DNA of 64,000 nt from Paragyromitra xinjiangensis (taxonomy: Eukaryota; Ascomycota; Pezizomycetes; Pezizales; Discinaceae), in assembly GCA_038503065.1 (NCBI GenBank), contig JBCAMK010000001.1:496001-560000 (forward strand), given 5' to 3'. Below are positions 48,136 through 61,736 of the stretch, in pieces. Under the pieces are notes generated by a model. The model made no database searches. It was not told the origin of the DNA and saw only the letters and a program-made list of their open reading frames with translations. Each line of letters opens with the position of its first letter. Within the stretch, counting starts at the first letter, position 1. The position numbers and the translations under genes were made by a program.

Positions 48136-48987
48136 ATGCCCAAAAGCAAGAGATCCAAGGTCATTTCATTGACGAAGACCGAAAAGAAACCCGGCCGGGA
48201 AAACAATGAGCGCCTTTTCACCAAAGTTCGGGAATGTATCGACCAGTACCAGACTTGCCTCGTGTTTTCCATCGAGAACATGCGCAATACTCACTTGAAG
48301 GAAGTGCGAACAGACCTTAGCGATAGCAGGTGCGTGCTTGCTTTTCATCTAACAAACCCCCCAAAAATTGAAAGTTTATTAGCTTATCGCAATGTGCATA
48401 GATTATTCTTTGGAAAGACAAAAGTAATGGCAAAAGCTCTCGGTACCACCGCAGCCGAAGAATACCGCGAAGGCCTTTCCCAACTCTCTTCTCATCTTGC
48501 TGGCAACGTTGGCCTCCTCTTCACCCTTCGCTCTGCTCAAGAAATAATTGAATACTTCCAAACCTTCGTAAAAGCCGACTACGCGCGCATGAACTGTATC
48601 GCGCCATTGACATTCGTTGTTCCGGAAGGCACAGTCTATTCGATGGGTGGACAGATACCATCCGAGGAGGATGTCCCACTTGCGCACTCACTGGAATCTA
48701 CTGTGAGAGCTTTGGGGATGCCAACAAAATTGGTGCAGGGGAAGGTTCACTTAGATCAGCCATACACCGTTTGCAAGGAAGGACAGAAGCTGGATTCGAA
48801 ACAGGCGAACTTACTGAAGCAGTTTGGGTGTGCTGTGGCTGAGTTTCAGGTCAAGCCTGTTGCGTGAGTTATCCCAAGCCCTATCGATTTTGTGGTCCTA
48901 AAGACGTAACTCTAAAACTTTTGCTCTAATAGGTACTGGACTTCTGCTGAAGGCAAGGTGACGGAGTGCGATGCAATGGAGGAATAA
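48136..48987 (+). CDS. MRT4: Ribosome assembly factor Mrt4 (P0-like)
   Basis: CDS join(48136..48329, 48402..48863, 48933..48987), 236 aa. It starts MPKSKRSKVISLTKTEKK and continues with LFTKVRECIDQYQTCLVFSIENMRN. Exon 2 restores SR/LFFGKTKVMAKALG. It has the L10/P0 fold, with NVGLLFT and YARMNCIAPLTFVVPEG. Mrt4 is a paralogue of ribosomal protein P0. It occupies the P-stalk site on pre-60S particles in the nucleolus until exchanged for P0. The acidic P1/P2-binding tail of P0 is absent, as expected; it ends KVTECDAMEE. Confidence 0.96.
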
Positions 48988-51900
48988 GTTGGATAGACAC
49001 AATGCGAATTATAGTAACGAGCCTTTACGAAATTCTCCCCCTCTTACCACAAAGGGGTTCCACATGTACATTAAGCAGTCGTTGGAGGAGGAAGGGGAAG
49101 GGGAAAACCGTTCAAAAGTAATACGGCGTTATTTGAATTTAGGGTTTATTTTTTTCTTATTCCCATCTATGAAAAAATATCTCGGAACTTCTGCAAGTGT
49201 TCTCCTAACTCCCTGTAAAAGTTAACTGCTTCCTACGGCAGAGCCGGCGTTAAATGCCACCTAAGACCCGTTTTAGTCAATTACTGCATAAAAAAAGGTG
49301 TCAGAAAATGTCGGTGTCAGCTAGGGGTATGCCATCTAGTTCCGTGTGAAATGCAGATCACAATCTATCACTCGATACACTATTTAGAGGAAACAGACTT
49401 CCTTCATCTTCGCTCCCTGCTGGAGGACAACTGGTTTATATTCCTAAAATATACGCATTTATGCTGTTGAGGATATTAGACAGGTTATTGGAATCTAGAT
49501 AAGAGATATTGGGATTTTTAAGTTTGACTTTTGGGATTAACCACTAAGCACCGTTGATAGTGTCTTTTCGTTTGATCTATGCGTGGTTCCTATTATTTTA
49601 CATTGATTTTGAGGGCTGTGAGCGGATAACCAATAATTAGACTGGTAGGAATAAACGAAGAGCGGCTAAAATTCGGCAAGAAGTATAGCGCAATTTAGGG
49701 ATATTTGTTGGGGCGCATTCTCAAAGGACAGCTAAAAAAGGATAAAACCGGTTTTTAGGCGTGGATCAATTGGGCCGAGGAACTGGTATATTTTTCTAGG
49801 AAGGATACGAACGAAATGAAGATACTCGAGCAATTGATAAAAACGTCTCTAAAGTGTACCAAGTAAAGATAATATTAGCGATATCCCAAGAAAAAAATAA
49901 AGGGTAGAGTAGAGTGAAAGGGCAAAAAAGCAGCTGGTAATTCAGGTTTTGAAAATAGATTTATTGAAGCTCATAGAGGCAACCCGCTACGGGAATTGCC
50001 TATCCTTTGTAGAAATGGTGATCATCATGCTTACCGAGGGGGCAATAGGTGATTTAAGGAGGAGTAAAGATGGCTTAAACTCACTTTCTCATATATGTAA
50101 ATAAACAAATGGATGAAATAGTAATAAGCACTATTATTCAAACTAACAGAAGTCCCCATGCTGTTCGATTCACCTGCCAGCTATCTGCACAATGTGGACA
50201 CACTAGAACCGCAGAAAAATGGGTAACGCGGATCTTAAAGTGGCTGGAATGGACCCGTTGTTAGCGAGCTTCATAAGTTTGCATACTGAGATAAACGAGA
50301 CGGTGGAGGAGGTAGATGGATTGGATTGGAAGAGGAGTAATGCGTTTGTTCCCCTCGCGCAGAAGGATCCGATGGATTGTCCCTCAAGTGTAATTTTCGA
50401 GGGATGACGTTGGAGAAGAGGGGTTGTAAGTACCGACTTGGTTTGCCAAGAAATACTGCATATGCAAGTCCGTTCCCCAGATCACTCATACGCCGAGCGT
50501 AGATCTTGAAGCCACAGAAGGCAGGATATTTGTTGGTTTTTGTAGGAGCACAATTTCTTCTTGACTATACTAAAATCAAGGGAAAAAGTAGTGCCACCTA
50601 TTGCTCTAACTCTCTAACTTGGTATTGAGGTGATCATATATTATCACTCGAAATGTCGAGACGCCTCGGCCTATCGAGGTTGTTAGGCTCTCTCAAGCTT
50701 TAAGGGCATGTCCGAAGTGTGACCTTAGATCTGGTATTTAGTGAATATCTACCTGACTATCCGGTAGATTTGATAGGACCAAAGGTTCTAAGTAGTTTGG
50801 AGTTTCTGTTCCCTAAAGCTGATATGTAGGAACTATACTATGAGATACGCGGATCCCGTAATGCCGTAATAGAGCTCTCTCCTTCCATAAAATACCTCTC
50901 TAATATATTGTCCTAAAACCCCGTTCAACGATAAGTTCCTCAATATAGCTATCCCATATCCCATAGTTTCCAAGAATAAAGTTTCTGCTTCGTAACCACC
51001 AGATTCGTTTTCAGCTTCTTATTGCAATCAAGAGACTTAATGCCGTGTCACTTATCAATAATTCTAACTCTATCTCCGTTTCCATCCTCGCTGCCGCCTT
51101 CTGTGATTGGAGTAGCAGTGATTTTAGCAGTTCTCTTTTGTTTCTTGTCTGCCCCTTAGCTTCATTGCGTCTTCTAGCCAAACCATCGCCGGCGCTCCGC
51201 GCCGAGAGTGCCGACCCATGCTATCGTCATTCCATTCACATACGAGAGCATCCAATCTGAGGCCTCAGTGATGTTGTAGTGGATAGTACGAGGGAAATGA
51301 ATGATGTATTTTGCTTCTAGTGCGTGCTCTCACTTCTCCCTTGCGTTAATGTATGGTGCCCACTATAATGTAGACCACCACTTCAAGCCTGATATCCTGG
51401 CCCCCACAGCCAACTAAATTACCTATAAGAATGCAGGTTATAAGAATATTCGCCTCATAAGGTTATGTAGACTTGGCTGGGTAGGGTAACTTTTGTGTGC
51501 GCCAGTACTTTCTAAATATTTGCCCTATAAGAATATAAATTCGCTCCAATTTCATATTCTTATAGGGCGATTGTACGATATTGTCAATCAAAGGGTGATA
51601 TAGAGGAAGCTCTGACTTCGGTGGCTAATTCGTCATTGGAGAAGCATCGTTCCTTCGAGCTTATTTTCGCCACAGAAACGCCCGGATATTTTGTCGCCAG
51701 AGATGGTGAGACGATACGCCCCCGGAAATTTTGTCTCAGAATAATACGGTAATTGAGGAGCGAACTAGGAGTCCTGCCCCAACGGCTAATTGCTTTGAAT
51801 CTGATTTCGCAGTTGTATGATCGACGGGTGATGGGCCTGCCGAACGGTAAAGTAGGCATGCCTCAGCTAAATTGCTTCTAGGTCCTTCTAGTGGGGTGGT

Positions 51901-52409
51901 GCAGGCGTTTAACGGTTGTTTTCGAATTCAGTTTCACTATTTTAGGCATTTTTGTTGGTTTTATCTGCTGGGCCGAGAGGTAAGAGTGGACGAGCGGGAT
52001 TGAGTGGGTGGTTGTATGGAGAATAGACTGTGTTGACGCGTATGGTGGAGGAGTGTGGATCCGTGGGGTTTTGTTGAATTGTATCAGTGGTGCCATTTAA
52101 TTGTATTAGTAGTGTCATCGAATGAGCGTACCGTATGCATCCCTTAGCATTAATCAGGAGCGAATCACTATCGAGGAAAAATTGAGAATTGGTGCCATTA
52201 ATTCAACCATACTTATGTGTAGCATGCATGGAATTACGCCTCCCCTGAGAAATGTGCTAAAAAGACTAAACTTGAAGGGTATAACAATTAAAAGCCCCCG
52301 ATAAAATAATATACTTAAGCGATTAATAAGAAAACCATAAAACGCCTCACTATAAATAACAATGCCGCCTCTAAAACACTCCAACTATGAGAAAAACAAG
52401 TCCCGAGTA
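48988..52409. other. Gene-poor AT-rich region
   Basis: This is 3.4 kb without supported genes. Frames at 50219-50407, 51045-51260 and 51878-52096 are short and featureless. A perfect 15-bp inverted repeat (51522-51568) and CTATAAG-type motifs around 51420-51570 resemble the TIR elements at 3861-5894. Confidence 0.5.
51522..51568. repeat. Perfect 15-bp inverted repeat with CCCTATAAGAATAT arms
   Basis: Arms GCCCTATAAGAATAT (51522-51536) and its exact reverse complement (51554-51568) are separated by 17 bases. The motif matches the CCCTATAAGGATAT units of the TIR elements near 5275-5894, so it may be an eroded end of a related element. Confidence 0.6.
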
Positions 52410-55400
52410 TTATTCATCTTCCTGCTCCTCCTCCCCAGAGAAGTCGTCATCCCCTTGTTCGCGTGCAAGGGCCTCCACATCGCTCTCTATCACGTTCTCA
52501 ATGGTAGAAACAAATCCTGAAAAGGCTTTCGATTGGCGTCGCACACGAGACTTTCTCGGGGAACTTGCGACAACGATGTAGGGTTTCGTTGTCTTTACCG
52601 GCTGCTTCTTTTTCTTGATAGCGGCCCTTTTTGAAGGAATTACCTCAGTTTTTTGCAAAGCTGGAATTTCTTCTGGCGCTGATGCGGTGGAAGTTAGTGT
52701 GCGCTTAAAGACAGGTACCGAGTCCGCCTCTTCTTCCTCGCTCTCCTCTTCATCCATAACCTCATCCTCTGCTTCATCATGTTCTGTTTTCCTCCTCTTA
52801 GTGGTTTCCCAAGGCGCCAAGTAATTCACACCATCTCTCCAATCAAAAGCCTCTGGCCCTCTCTTCCTCTGTCTAATGGGTGCTTTCGGCAGTTTGATTG
52901 TGTCTTGGGGTAAGGATGTGCTAGGTTTCTTCCCCAGCATTTGCCACAAGACTTTCTCAGCCTCTAGGCTCTGCTTTTGGTCCAATGCTTCCATGAATGA
53001 ATCCTCTTCGTCTTCCAGAGCCGCCACCATTGTGTCCCATTTCTTCTGTGACTGACTTCTATGTACCCCCTTAGCCTCGCTAATGAACTGGTAATCTTCG
53101 TCTTCGCCTTTGGTATTCGAGCTAAGGCCTCCACCATCGATGTCTATTGGATCATCGACACTGGACAGCTCATCATCTGCGCCTTCTTCTTCTTCCGAAC
53201 TTTCCTCATACGCAGATGTCATTAACGCATCCATGTCAATCTCTGGATCTGGATCGCCCCCCCCACCCGCGATCCCCTGTCTAGGACTTAGCCCCAGAGA
53301 TGACCCACAACGCCCAAACTTCCGCCTCCGCTCGCGCTCCAGGTAGTCTTCCACTTCATCATACGGGATAGCATTCTTATCAGACTTTAATCTGATTTGC
53401 TCTACTTTCCTGTAAACCTTCATCCCAAGTTTCCTCGGAAGTTTTACCCAGTAATTTGACTTCCGAGGAATACCCAGACTATCAATCGCTGCTTCGACAT
53501 CGCTCGGGCGTACAAGAGACCGTGGCTTGAAAACTTTATCGTCCATGCTGCGTAGCCGTGACATGGCCATGAATAAGCTTGCCTGGACAATCCGCTTAGT
53601 GAGACTAACTACTAATGTGTGTATGTCGGAGAGCGCGGTGTGGCGTATTGAGGGAAGCTCTTCACCCAAGTGTTCCCAGCTTTCTTCGGGTCCGTACATG
53701 AATATACTGTGATTGATCCAAACCGTAAGGGCCAGAAGCAGACAATAAATTGTAACATAAAATGCAAAACATTACCACGCAAAAACTTGCAAGTATTGAG
53801 TACACGGGGCTGGACAAAGTGTACATACCACTCGGAGAGGTCAAGCATTTGATTCACATTTAGCAGCTCCGCCTCTGGTGCTATGTCACGAATCTCTTTA
53901 ATTCGTTTGTTTCTGTACAAATGCTCAATCTCCTCCGCTGTCGCCAAATCCAAGAGCCAAGAGTCTCCCCATTTAGTCTGTTCCATCCGTTCTTCGTGCT
54001 CCCGGGTTCGACGCTCCAGGAAATCCGCGTCCTCTTCTAGTGCTTTCACGCATTCGTCCGATAGTTCTATGGCCGCTGGTATATCTTTCGCTGAGACTAA
54101 ATCCTGGCCCCGGCGAGATTCGTTGAGGATGGGGAACTCTGCATAATCCTCTCTTCCATCCTGGAGCGCCTTTAGGTATGCACGGCACTCGATGACACTC
54201 TTAGTACCAACACCCCTTGCTAACTCTGGAAGATTATCCTTCCCAACGACTGAAATATGCTTGAATAGTGCAACTTGCTCGTCCACAGTCCACACAGACC
54301 CCATAATCATCCGAGATCTTTGCCCTTTTCTAATTTCAGCACTACTCATCAAATCTCCTTCGTGCCCATAAACCCCACGCGAAACAGCATGGCGGATATC
54401 TTCGTTTAAAAGTTTAACATATTCCGGGTTGATCTTGTGGACTTGGCCCCGGGCTTTGTGGAATCTTTCACTCCTGGGTTTCTTGGCCTGCAGAGCAAGT
54501 GAGGAAGTATTGGGACCTTTAGGTCTAGTCTTAGAGCTAAGTTTGGCATCAGATATAGCCGATTCCTGTTCTTCAGAACTCGATTCATCAAACTCCGAGC
54601 TAGAGGGACTCCTTGGGGCCTTCGGAGATGAGTTGGGGGGCACAGCTTCCTCCGGGGACTCGGATTCCACGCTGGAATCACCCGAGGATTTGGGCTTCGA
54701 ACGCCGCTTTTTTCTAGAGCTCTTCCTAGGAGTGACAGATCCACGTTTTGAGGACGATTGAAGAAGTCTTGGGCTAGCCTTCGCTTTAGATTTCTCTTCC
54801 TGATCGTTTCCCTCCCTCGCCTCCGCTCCTTCCTCTTCAGATAGGTCGTCCAGCATTTCCGGAGGCGAATCTGGGGGTATATCCTCTGGTGATGAATCCG
54901 ACTCTGCATCTGAGTAGCTTGAGGGTTGAGATCCTGAAGTCCCCTCTACTCCAGGGCCTTCGCTAGGGGATATCGAATTGCGCTTCGGAGGTGATTGACT
55001 AAGCCGGGGATCATCTTCCCCCGAGTTTAGCTCCCCTTCAGAATCATCCCCAGAGCTTGAACCCGAAGCAGACGGTGATGGCGACATTGGCACACTTTGG
55101 GTCGGACTTGGACTTCGACTCCAACTCTTCTCACTCCCAGCTCTTGTATTCCGTATCCTTCCACTCTCCCCTGAGTCCGACTCGTGTGCTGAATCAGACC
55201 CAAAGACAGATCCCCATCTCGGACTATCCGTACCAGCAACTATATCCCTAGCCGTGAAATCTGTGGTCCTCGGTAATTCTTGAGAGCTAGGACGCTTAGT
55301 TGGCGTTCTACTCCCTGTAGAAGTAGACTTTCTTTGCCTCGACCCACCATCAGACTTTATATCTTTCTCGGACACTGATTTCGAGGAATTCGTTCCTCGG

Positions 55401-55684
55401 AATGCACTCCGCGGAGGAGAGGGAGAAACACTTGATTTTGCCCACGAAGGCGTTTTCGAAGGTGCCCGAAGTACCCGTGGATGAATTGGCTCAGGTTCTG
55501 ATTCCTCATCAGACGAAACGACTACCGGCCCACGACGAACCGTAGAATATACCCTAGGAGAGGTCTTAGTCGGCTTAGAGCCCGCGGAAGACGATTCGAC
55601 TGATCCTGAGTCTGAAGTGGAGCTAGACGCTTCTGAGGAAGCCCTGGATTCGTCTAGGAGCCCAGAATTTGTCTCGGATACCAT
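52410..55684 (-). CDS. Rrn5-like RNA polymerase I upstream activation factor subunit, SANT domain
   Basis: CDS complement(join(52410..53706, 53829..55684)), 1050 aa, one 122-nt intron (TG|GTATGT donor, phase 2; the joined sequence reads LDLSECIFMYG). Residues 1-400 are Ser/Pro/Glu-rich and disordered. From about 410 the protein is folded: HKINPEYVKLLNEDI, then a SANT/Myb-like domain at about 461-505 (GSVWTVDEQVALFKHI ... ARGVGTKSVIECRAYLKAL). The downstream part has helices that may be histone-fold-like (RPSDVEAAIDSLGI, KLPRKLGMKVYRKVE) and acidic tracts. Fungal Rrn5 has this SANT plus histone-fold layout and acts in UAF at the rDNA promoter. The name is by architecture and remembered similarity. 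It is about three times the length of yeast Rrn5. Confidence 0.7.
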
Positions 55685-56398
55685 GAGAACTCTGAATAAT
55701 CAATTGGTAGTGTGGATAATTGTGCGTGTTGATGTTAGTTCTTTGTTTACGTGTGAGGTTGAAACAAACTTTAGGAAGTGAAGCTCCCTGGGAAGTTTAA
55801 TAAGGTAGGGTAACGATACCATGCCCAACGCGTGGCGCGTGCTCACGGGGCTTCTGGCACCTAGTCGCAAAGGAATGATCGGAATGTCTGGTAATGCACG
55901 CTCGTAACATATCTACCATTAACCATTACTCCCATCTGCAATTCATACGAAAACTAGAAACACCTAGATCAATGACAAAGGCGTTAGGAAGATAGGTTCA
56001 AAAGATCTCCCGTATCAATGTCATCAGCCATAATAACGTAACCATTTTTCTTTACTCTCACCACCCTGACTACAAGAAATTCTTCTACACTTAAATCAAT
56101 GGACCTTACGGAAAAAAAAGGAAATCGAAGTCAAATACTGAAATACAATTACCCCAACCATATCCACCGACCACTAATCATCAGACCATTTTTTTTCTCT
56201 TCCTTAAGCCTTCGCCCATATCTCTCATTCTCATACTAACTAATCTGGAGGGTAAGGAAAGACAACATTTCGAAAAAAAATAAAATACAAAAAGAAATCA
56301 CGCCAATGTAACCCTTTTAAAGAAAACGAAAAGAAAAAAGAAGAGAAAAAAATCCACACTAAAGACTAGAGAAACGTTTCGCCCTTGCCCATTCACAT
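55685..56398. other. Intergenic region, Rrn5-like promoter and RSC8 3' flank
   Basis: The DNA is AT-rich with A-tracts near 56270-56350. No gene is seen. Confidence 0.5.
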
Positions 56399-58692
56399 CT
56401 ACGCTTCATATGAAACATATCCGCCCTGGGCTTCCAAAGACACTGGCCTCATTCCCGGTTGCGGCACACCCTGCGCCCCGCCCTCGAAGCCCAACTTTGC
56501 ACCCTGTCCACCCATTTGTGCTGCCTGTCCTGCCAATGCATACCCCTCCTGTCCACCAGCCACGAGTGCCCTCTTTAGCGTTTCTTGTACGACAACGCAC
56601 TGCTTTTTCATCGCTAGTCTATCCAAAAATAACTGTTGACGACCCTTCTCGATCTCACGTCTCTCTGCCTGCAGAACCTGTTCGAGCTCATTGAATTGAT
56701 TGAGCTTGAGCTCAAGTTTACGGAGTGAGCAGTTGACAACCGCGTTCACGAGACGGGTCATCTCGCGCTCTTCATTAGAGGCAAGGGCATGGGCGCGAGC
56801 TGCGGAAGTGCCGAGTGCAATGGAAGCAGCCTTAGAGATGACATTTTCGGGGGTGTCGGCTTCGGTCTCCAGAACAGCAGCAGGAGAAATAGGGCCGTCG
56901 ATGATGGCGGCAGAGGGGGCATCAGGCTCGTCGACATCCATGTTCTCGTCGGCGGCGGATTCGGACTTGACAGCTGGGGTTTCAGAGGCCGCGGCAGCAG
57001 CCTCTGTGGGCTTGGGGGAGACGGACTTTTCCTTCCCGTTTTCGGGTTCAGTTGTTGCTTTTTCGTCCTTGGTAGCGTCGGCCTTCTTGCCCTCGATTTG
57101 CTCAGAAAGGGACTTGGTCATTTCGTCGATTGAGGATTTAGCCGCAGCAGCGGCAACCTTGGGATCAACAATAGATGCTAGGAAGGCAACGACACTCATA
57201 ACCGGATTATCTGCCTGGGTGAATGGAGTGCGGTTATACTGGAGTGGTCCGAGCTGCTCGGGTTTCTCCTCGAGATAGTTATCCTCAATAGGCAGCTGGA
57301 GGAAACGAACAACACACTGCTCCCTCGTCCTAGTTCCAACGTGATCTGCAATCTTGTTCCAGTCCTCATTATACAGCTCTAATCCCTCCAATAGCAGAAG
57401 TGTCTCCTGGTCTGTCCATGGCGCGTCTCTCTCGACAGTAGAGTAAGATGGGTCTTCCATTCTTACGAAATCGGTGTTGCTACTTGTCGAGGGGAAACGG
57501 CCCTCCAGGAAACAGTTCGGACACAATTCGATCTGTTTCTGGGACCTTGCGCTGCGGGCAGAATGGTAGCGTACACGGGTACAGTCAACACTACAAGAGT
57601 AGCAGATGTATTGCTTCTTGGAGGATTCATCTTCAGAATCACCAGAGTGGCCGTTAGCTTGTGAGGATCCGCCGATCTTGTTACCCGAGGCGTCGTAAAT
57701 ATTTTTGCGGATTTCGAGGTTCAGTTCGGCCTTTGAAGGGCCAGCACTAGAAGCGCGCTCGGTGGTGGGGTGCGGTTTGCCGGTGGTAGCAATTGCGCCG
57801 GCAGCGGGCTGGAATGGTTGCAGGCCGCGAGGGGTGTCGGCAGTGATACGGAAGTGGCCAGTGAAAGGAGGGCCAATGTTAGAGGGCCGAGTTTCAGGAT
57901 CAATCTATAGAATTCAGCATTGATACACAGAATACTAGTCGAAATGAAAGTACTAACCTGATAGTTGATAAGCCCCCATTGCTCTAAAAATGCATGAACA
58001 CGCATAATCGAGCAGACATCACCCGCCAAATTCCTCCGGCACGCTGTAACCGTAAGATACTCGGATGGATTTAAGCGATACGTGTTTATCATGAAATCGC
58101 GATAGTCTTTATAAACCAAGTGTGTTTTACTCCTGTTGCGATTATTGAAGAACTCGGGTAACGACTTCTGCTCGATAGGTTTGATCTGGTTGATGTCGAA
58201 CCAAGTCGAGTAAGACGGCACCACAACAGCGTGCGTCTGCTCGACAAGATACCCCTTTGCAGCATCCTCCAACTTCCTCTTCTCCGACGCAGGCGAAGCG
58301 GGCGCGTTTGCTGGCGGATCCGTAACATCGCCGTCACCGTTCTTTGAGGGCTCTGCGCCGTTTTTATTAGCCTCACCACCTTCCTCCGTCCCCTGCATCA
58401 CGGAATCCTCGTCTTCAGGGGCGGCACCAGATTGCGCATTTGCGCGCCCAGGAGAGCCCGCATTAGAAGGACCCGGAGAGTTTTTGAGAATATCCTCAGA
58501 CGGCAGCTGAAGACTGTTGCCGTTGTTCACGGCGCCGTCTTCATCGTCATCCATACCGTGTCCTGGGGTCAGACCGATGGGAGTGTTGCCATCGCCCTGG
58601 ATATGAGGCTGGCTTAACTGGTGGTTTATAGGGGTGCCAGTGTTTGTGCCTGATAATGGGGAGTCGACGAAGTCGAGTGTTTCGCTATCCAT
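56399..58692 (-). CDS. RSC8: SWIRM-SANT chromatin remodelling subunit (RSC8/SWI3 family)
   Basis: CDS complement(join(56399..57904, 57958..58692)), 746 aa, one 53-nt intron. The acidic N-terminus is followed by a SWIRM domain at about 157-245 ([15 protein letters not shown] ... LPEFF ... [13 protein letters not shown] ... [14 protein letters not shown]), ending at the exon boundary. A ZZ-type zinc finger follows at about 340-378 (CYSCSVDC ... LCPNCF), then SANT at about 408-455 ([18 protein letters not shown] ... [15 protein letters not shown]). A C-terminal coiled coil ([24 protein letters not shown]...) supports dimerisation. The family gives structural core subunits of SWI/SNF and RSC; which complex cannot be settled here. 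The Gly/Ala/Gln tail is of low complexity. Confidence 0.9.
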
Positions 58693-61600
58693 CGTGAATC
58701 GAATCGAAATTGTTCTTTGTTTTTTTAAAAAAATTACTGGGATGCGCGCAGATGGTCGGCTTGACCTAAGGAAGGGATGGCCTTTTTTTTGTCTGCGCTG
58801 GGCAATACGGAGATGAAAATTGGGGGGACGTTGGCAGGGAAGAGCGAAGGCGAAAGCGAAGCAGCTGGGAGCTGGACTTGAAGCGAGTGCTGGTCTGTGC
58901 CTAAGAGATCACGACGTCTCTGTTGTGGTGTTGCCCAGTCGTCGTATGGAGGAGAGTCGCGTCTGGGAAAGCAGAGCAGGCGCGGAAATGAATGCGATGT
59001 GGCTGGCAAAGCCTTCAAGTGTGGCTGATAAATCTGTGACCAGTACTACCACTCTCCCACGTATAGCATGGAACAGGCTTGGCAGACGAGTGATCCCGTG
59101 TGCATCTCTCACACCACTCCCTTGATCACCATCTGAAGCCTCAAGCACTTTGTTAAAGCCCTACAACTCCTCTAAACTGTGCCAATCCTAAATGTGTTCA
59201 GGCTTTAGTTGGAGGCCCAAATTCATGGGACACTTTTACCGACGATCGGGATCCACACATCTCGACACCATTTGTATGTAGCACCCTCTCTTTATTCTCC
59301 TCGACCACTCTGTTAGTCTACCCATAAGTTTATAGAGAGATACGCGCGGCATATGCATGTAGGCAAGTAGGACAATCCAAAAACTTATGGGGATTTATCA
59401 GCTGGGGCTATGGCTGCAAGAGACTCGAAGAGGGGAAAGAGAAGATAGGGCTTAAGTGCATTTTAAGACCTGAATATGGCACAAGGCTCACATGGCCAAA
59501 TCCTTTGACTATAAAAACCTACCATGGTACCACTACCATCCTACAGTCATAGCCCGGCTACTCGTTACTCCATACAAAGTTTGATTGACTAGCTGATAAT
59601 TCATACACGAATCCGACTTTTTGGGCTATGGCAGTTCATACAAAGTTTATATGGTAAATAACAAACGTTATATAGGAAATTAAGGATTCAATCCTCGGGC
59701 GAATTATTCCTAGCACACTCCCAGATTGTGTCTTGTCACAATGTGTTGGTGTAGCAACCAGCAGGGACGAGGCGAGATTCAGAGTCTGTGTTAAAGTGCA
59801 AAACGCTGCCGTCGAATATTAAAAAGCAATATATGCACACCAAATCAGGAAATTTTACCCCACGATAACTTCTCGTCATAAACATAAAGAATTTGGTCTC
59901 TGTTGATCACCTAAAACTCGAGAATCCACATTTTAGAAAGCAAGAATACGGACAAATTACATATCATTTCCGGTAATAAGACCAAGGGACAGGCAATGGA
60001 ATATACCGGGCCCCACCTCATATTAACACCCGCACGCAGTCACCAATCAGCCAGCAAATCTACACTCCCAGGGGTAATGGTTAGTTATTTCATCGGCCGT
60101 ATGCTCCTGCTTTAAGTCCCTATCTAGCACTCGGCTTCCCATACGTGGGTCTATACACCAACTTCCTAGGCGTTTCACACCCCGAACTAAAGGTTTCGAA
60201 CCAATGCCTTCAGAAAATCAGCGTGAGATCCTTGGTTCAGCACTATCAACTTTCTGGTAGTACGGCACAGTTCAATCGAATTTGTTAATCCAAACTAGGC
60301 CTGCAGTTAGAAAGTCACGAAAAATAAGATGAGCCCGGAAATAAGTACTCGCTTATGGCCCACGTTTCCAGGTACGCAGACTAAGAAGAACTTGATATTC
60401 TCGAAGCCAATGAGTCTTTCTGAAAACCCTTCTGAACTGGTTTGATGGCGACTTCCGGCCAAATGTTGATGATCCATCTTTCGTTTTTTTCCTACTGAAA
60501 CTTTACTTGCATACTTAGATGCGTTTGTTCAGGCACTATGCATGCATACTTCAAGTATGGAGTGTATATTGAGTCTAGTCGCCGAAGATCGAGCCTCACT
60601 AACTATCAAGATTGGTCAATCTTTTGACTCTAGCGAAAAAGACTAAAATTGGAACACCACCATTACGACCTCCAGAAGTGCAGAAAGAAGCTTAGCTACA
60701 AGTGCGGGGTCTGTATAGCTGGCGGCTGACAAACATGTTCGGTCGTAAAAGGCGTGCGATCGACCATATCAGTTTCTCTCTCAAAGTAAGATCTTAATCC
60801 TGTGAGGGCAGTGCGCACAATCCAAAGTTTTAGATTTCGGGTAGCACCCGCTAATTGCTGCCATCAGCTGAAAGTTGATCCTAAATTGCACACTTTTTAG
60901 CCTCCCAACGATAGATCAACAAATGCTTACATGTAGGTTTCGGGGAGTCTGGCTGGGGTTCTTATTGGGTAAATAACTGAGCCGGGTTTTCCGAGCACTT
61001 GTTTGGCCTATCAAAACACCTTCGCTGATAGTACATGATGCAACCACGTCACCTTGGATAGATGTATTAATGCATGTCTCACAATGCCGCTGTAAGTGGC
61101 GTCTAAGCCATTTCGACTGCATTACACAATTCACGAGGAAGAACATTTAAACACTTGAGTCGCGGTTAGCGGCAATTAACCTATGGTGCCTCCATATGCA
61201 TATGCACAGAGTAGTCAGCCAATCAGACCTTATGTGCTTCAAGAAAAGAAAACTCGCCCTTAAAGTATGAAGTAAGGCTAGATTACTATGTTTGCCTTAT
61301 AAAAAAGCGTTCGTTCTTCGCTAAAGCGCGGCCCAATATCAGTTGTCGAACCTAGGACTATTTGATATTCTGCCTTCCTGTTAACTCATTTCTGTTCACT
61401 CCAGATATACGCGCGCTTGAAATTTCGACAGTTCCCATAAACCTCGAAGATTCGGCACTTCTACAATCAATTTCATCATAAGGTTCCCTATCGTACAGGT
61501 TCGATGATACGGATTTCCTCGCATGTACCCTAAACAATCATAAAGGTACAGTAAGATCTACTATACTTTTATCAAGCTAGTATTCAGAAGCAGTCGGAAG

Positions 61601-61736
61601 TATGATCTGAGCGGGGATTGAGTGAAAGTATCTTTTAAGGATATCCCGTTCCCATTCCCGGTAGCCTTTAGAGGTATTAAATTTGATAGAGCGGAAATCT
61701 CATTAGTTTCGTGCTACTAACTGGTTTTATTAACAG
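58693..61736. other. Gene-poor region
   Basis: This is 3 kb without a supported gene. The first 500 bp are the RSC8 promoter. The right end has GCTACTAAC...TTAACAG directly before the ATG at 61737, so a 5' UTR intron or short upstream exon may lie here. TACATGTA is at 60928. Confidence 0.5.

Noticed and set aside
51878..52096. 72-codon minus-strand frame
   Set aside because: Pro/Thr/His-rich low-complexity sequence with no sign of conservation.
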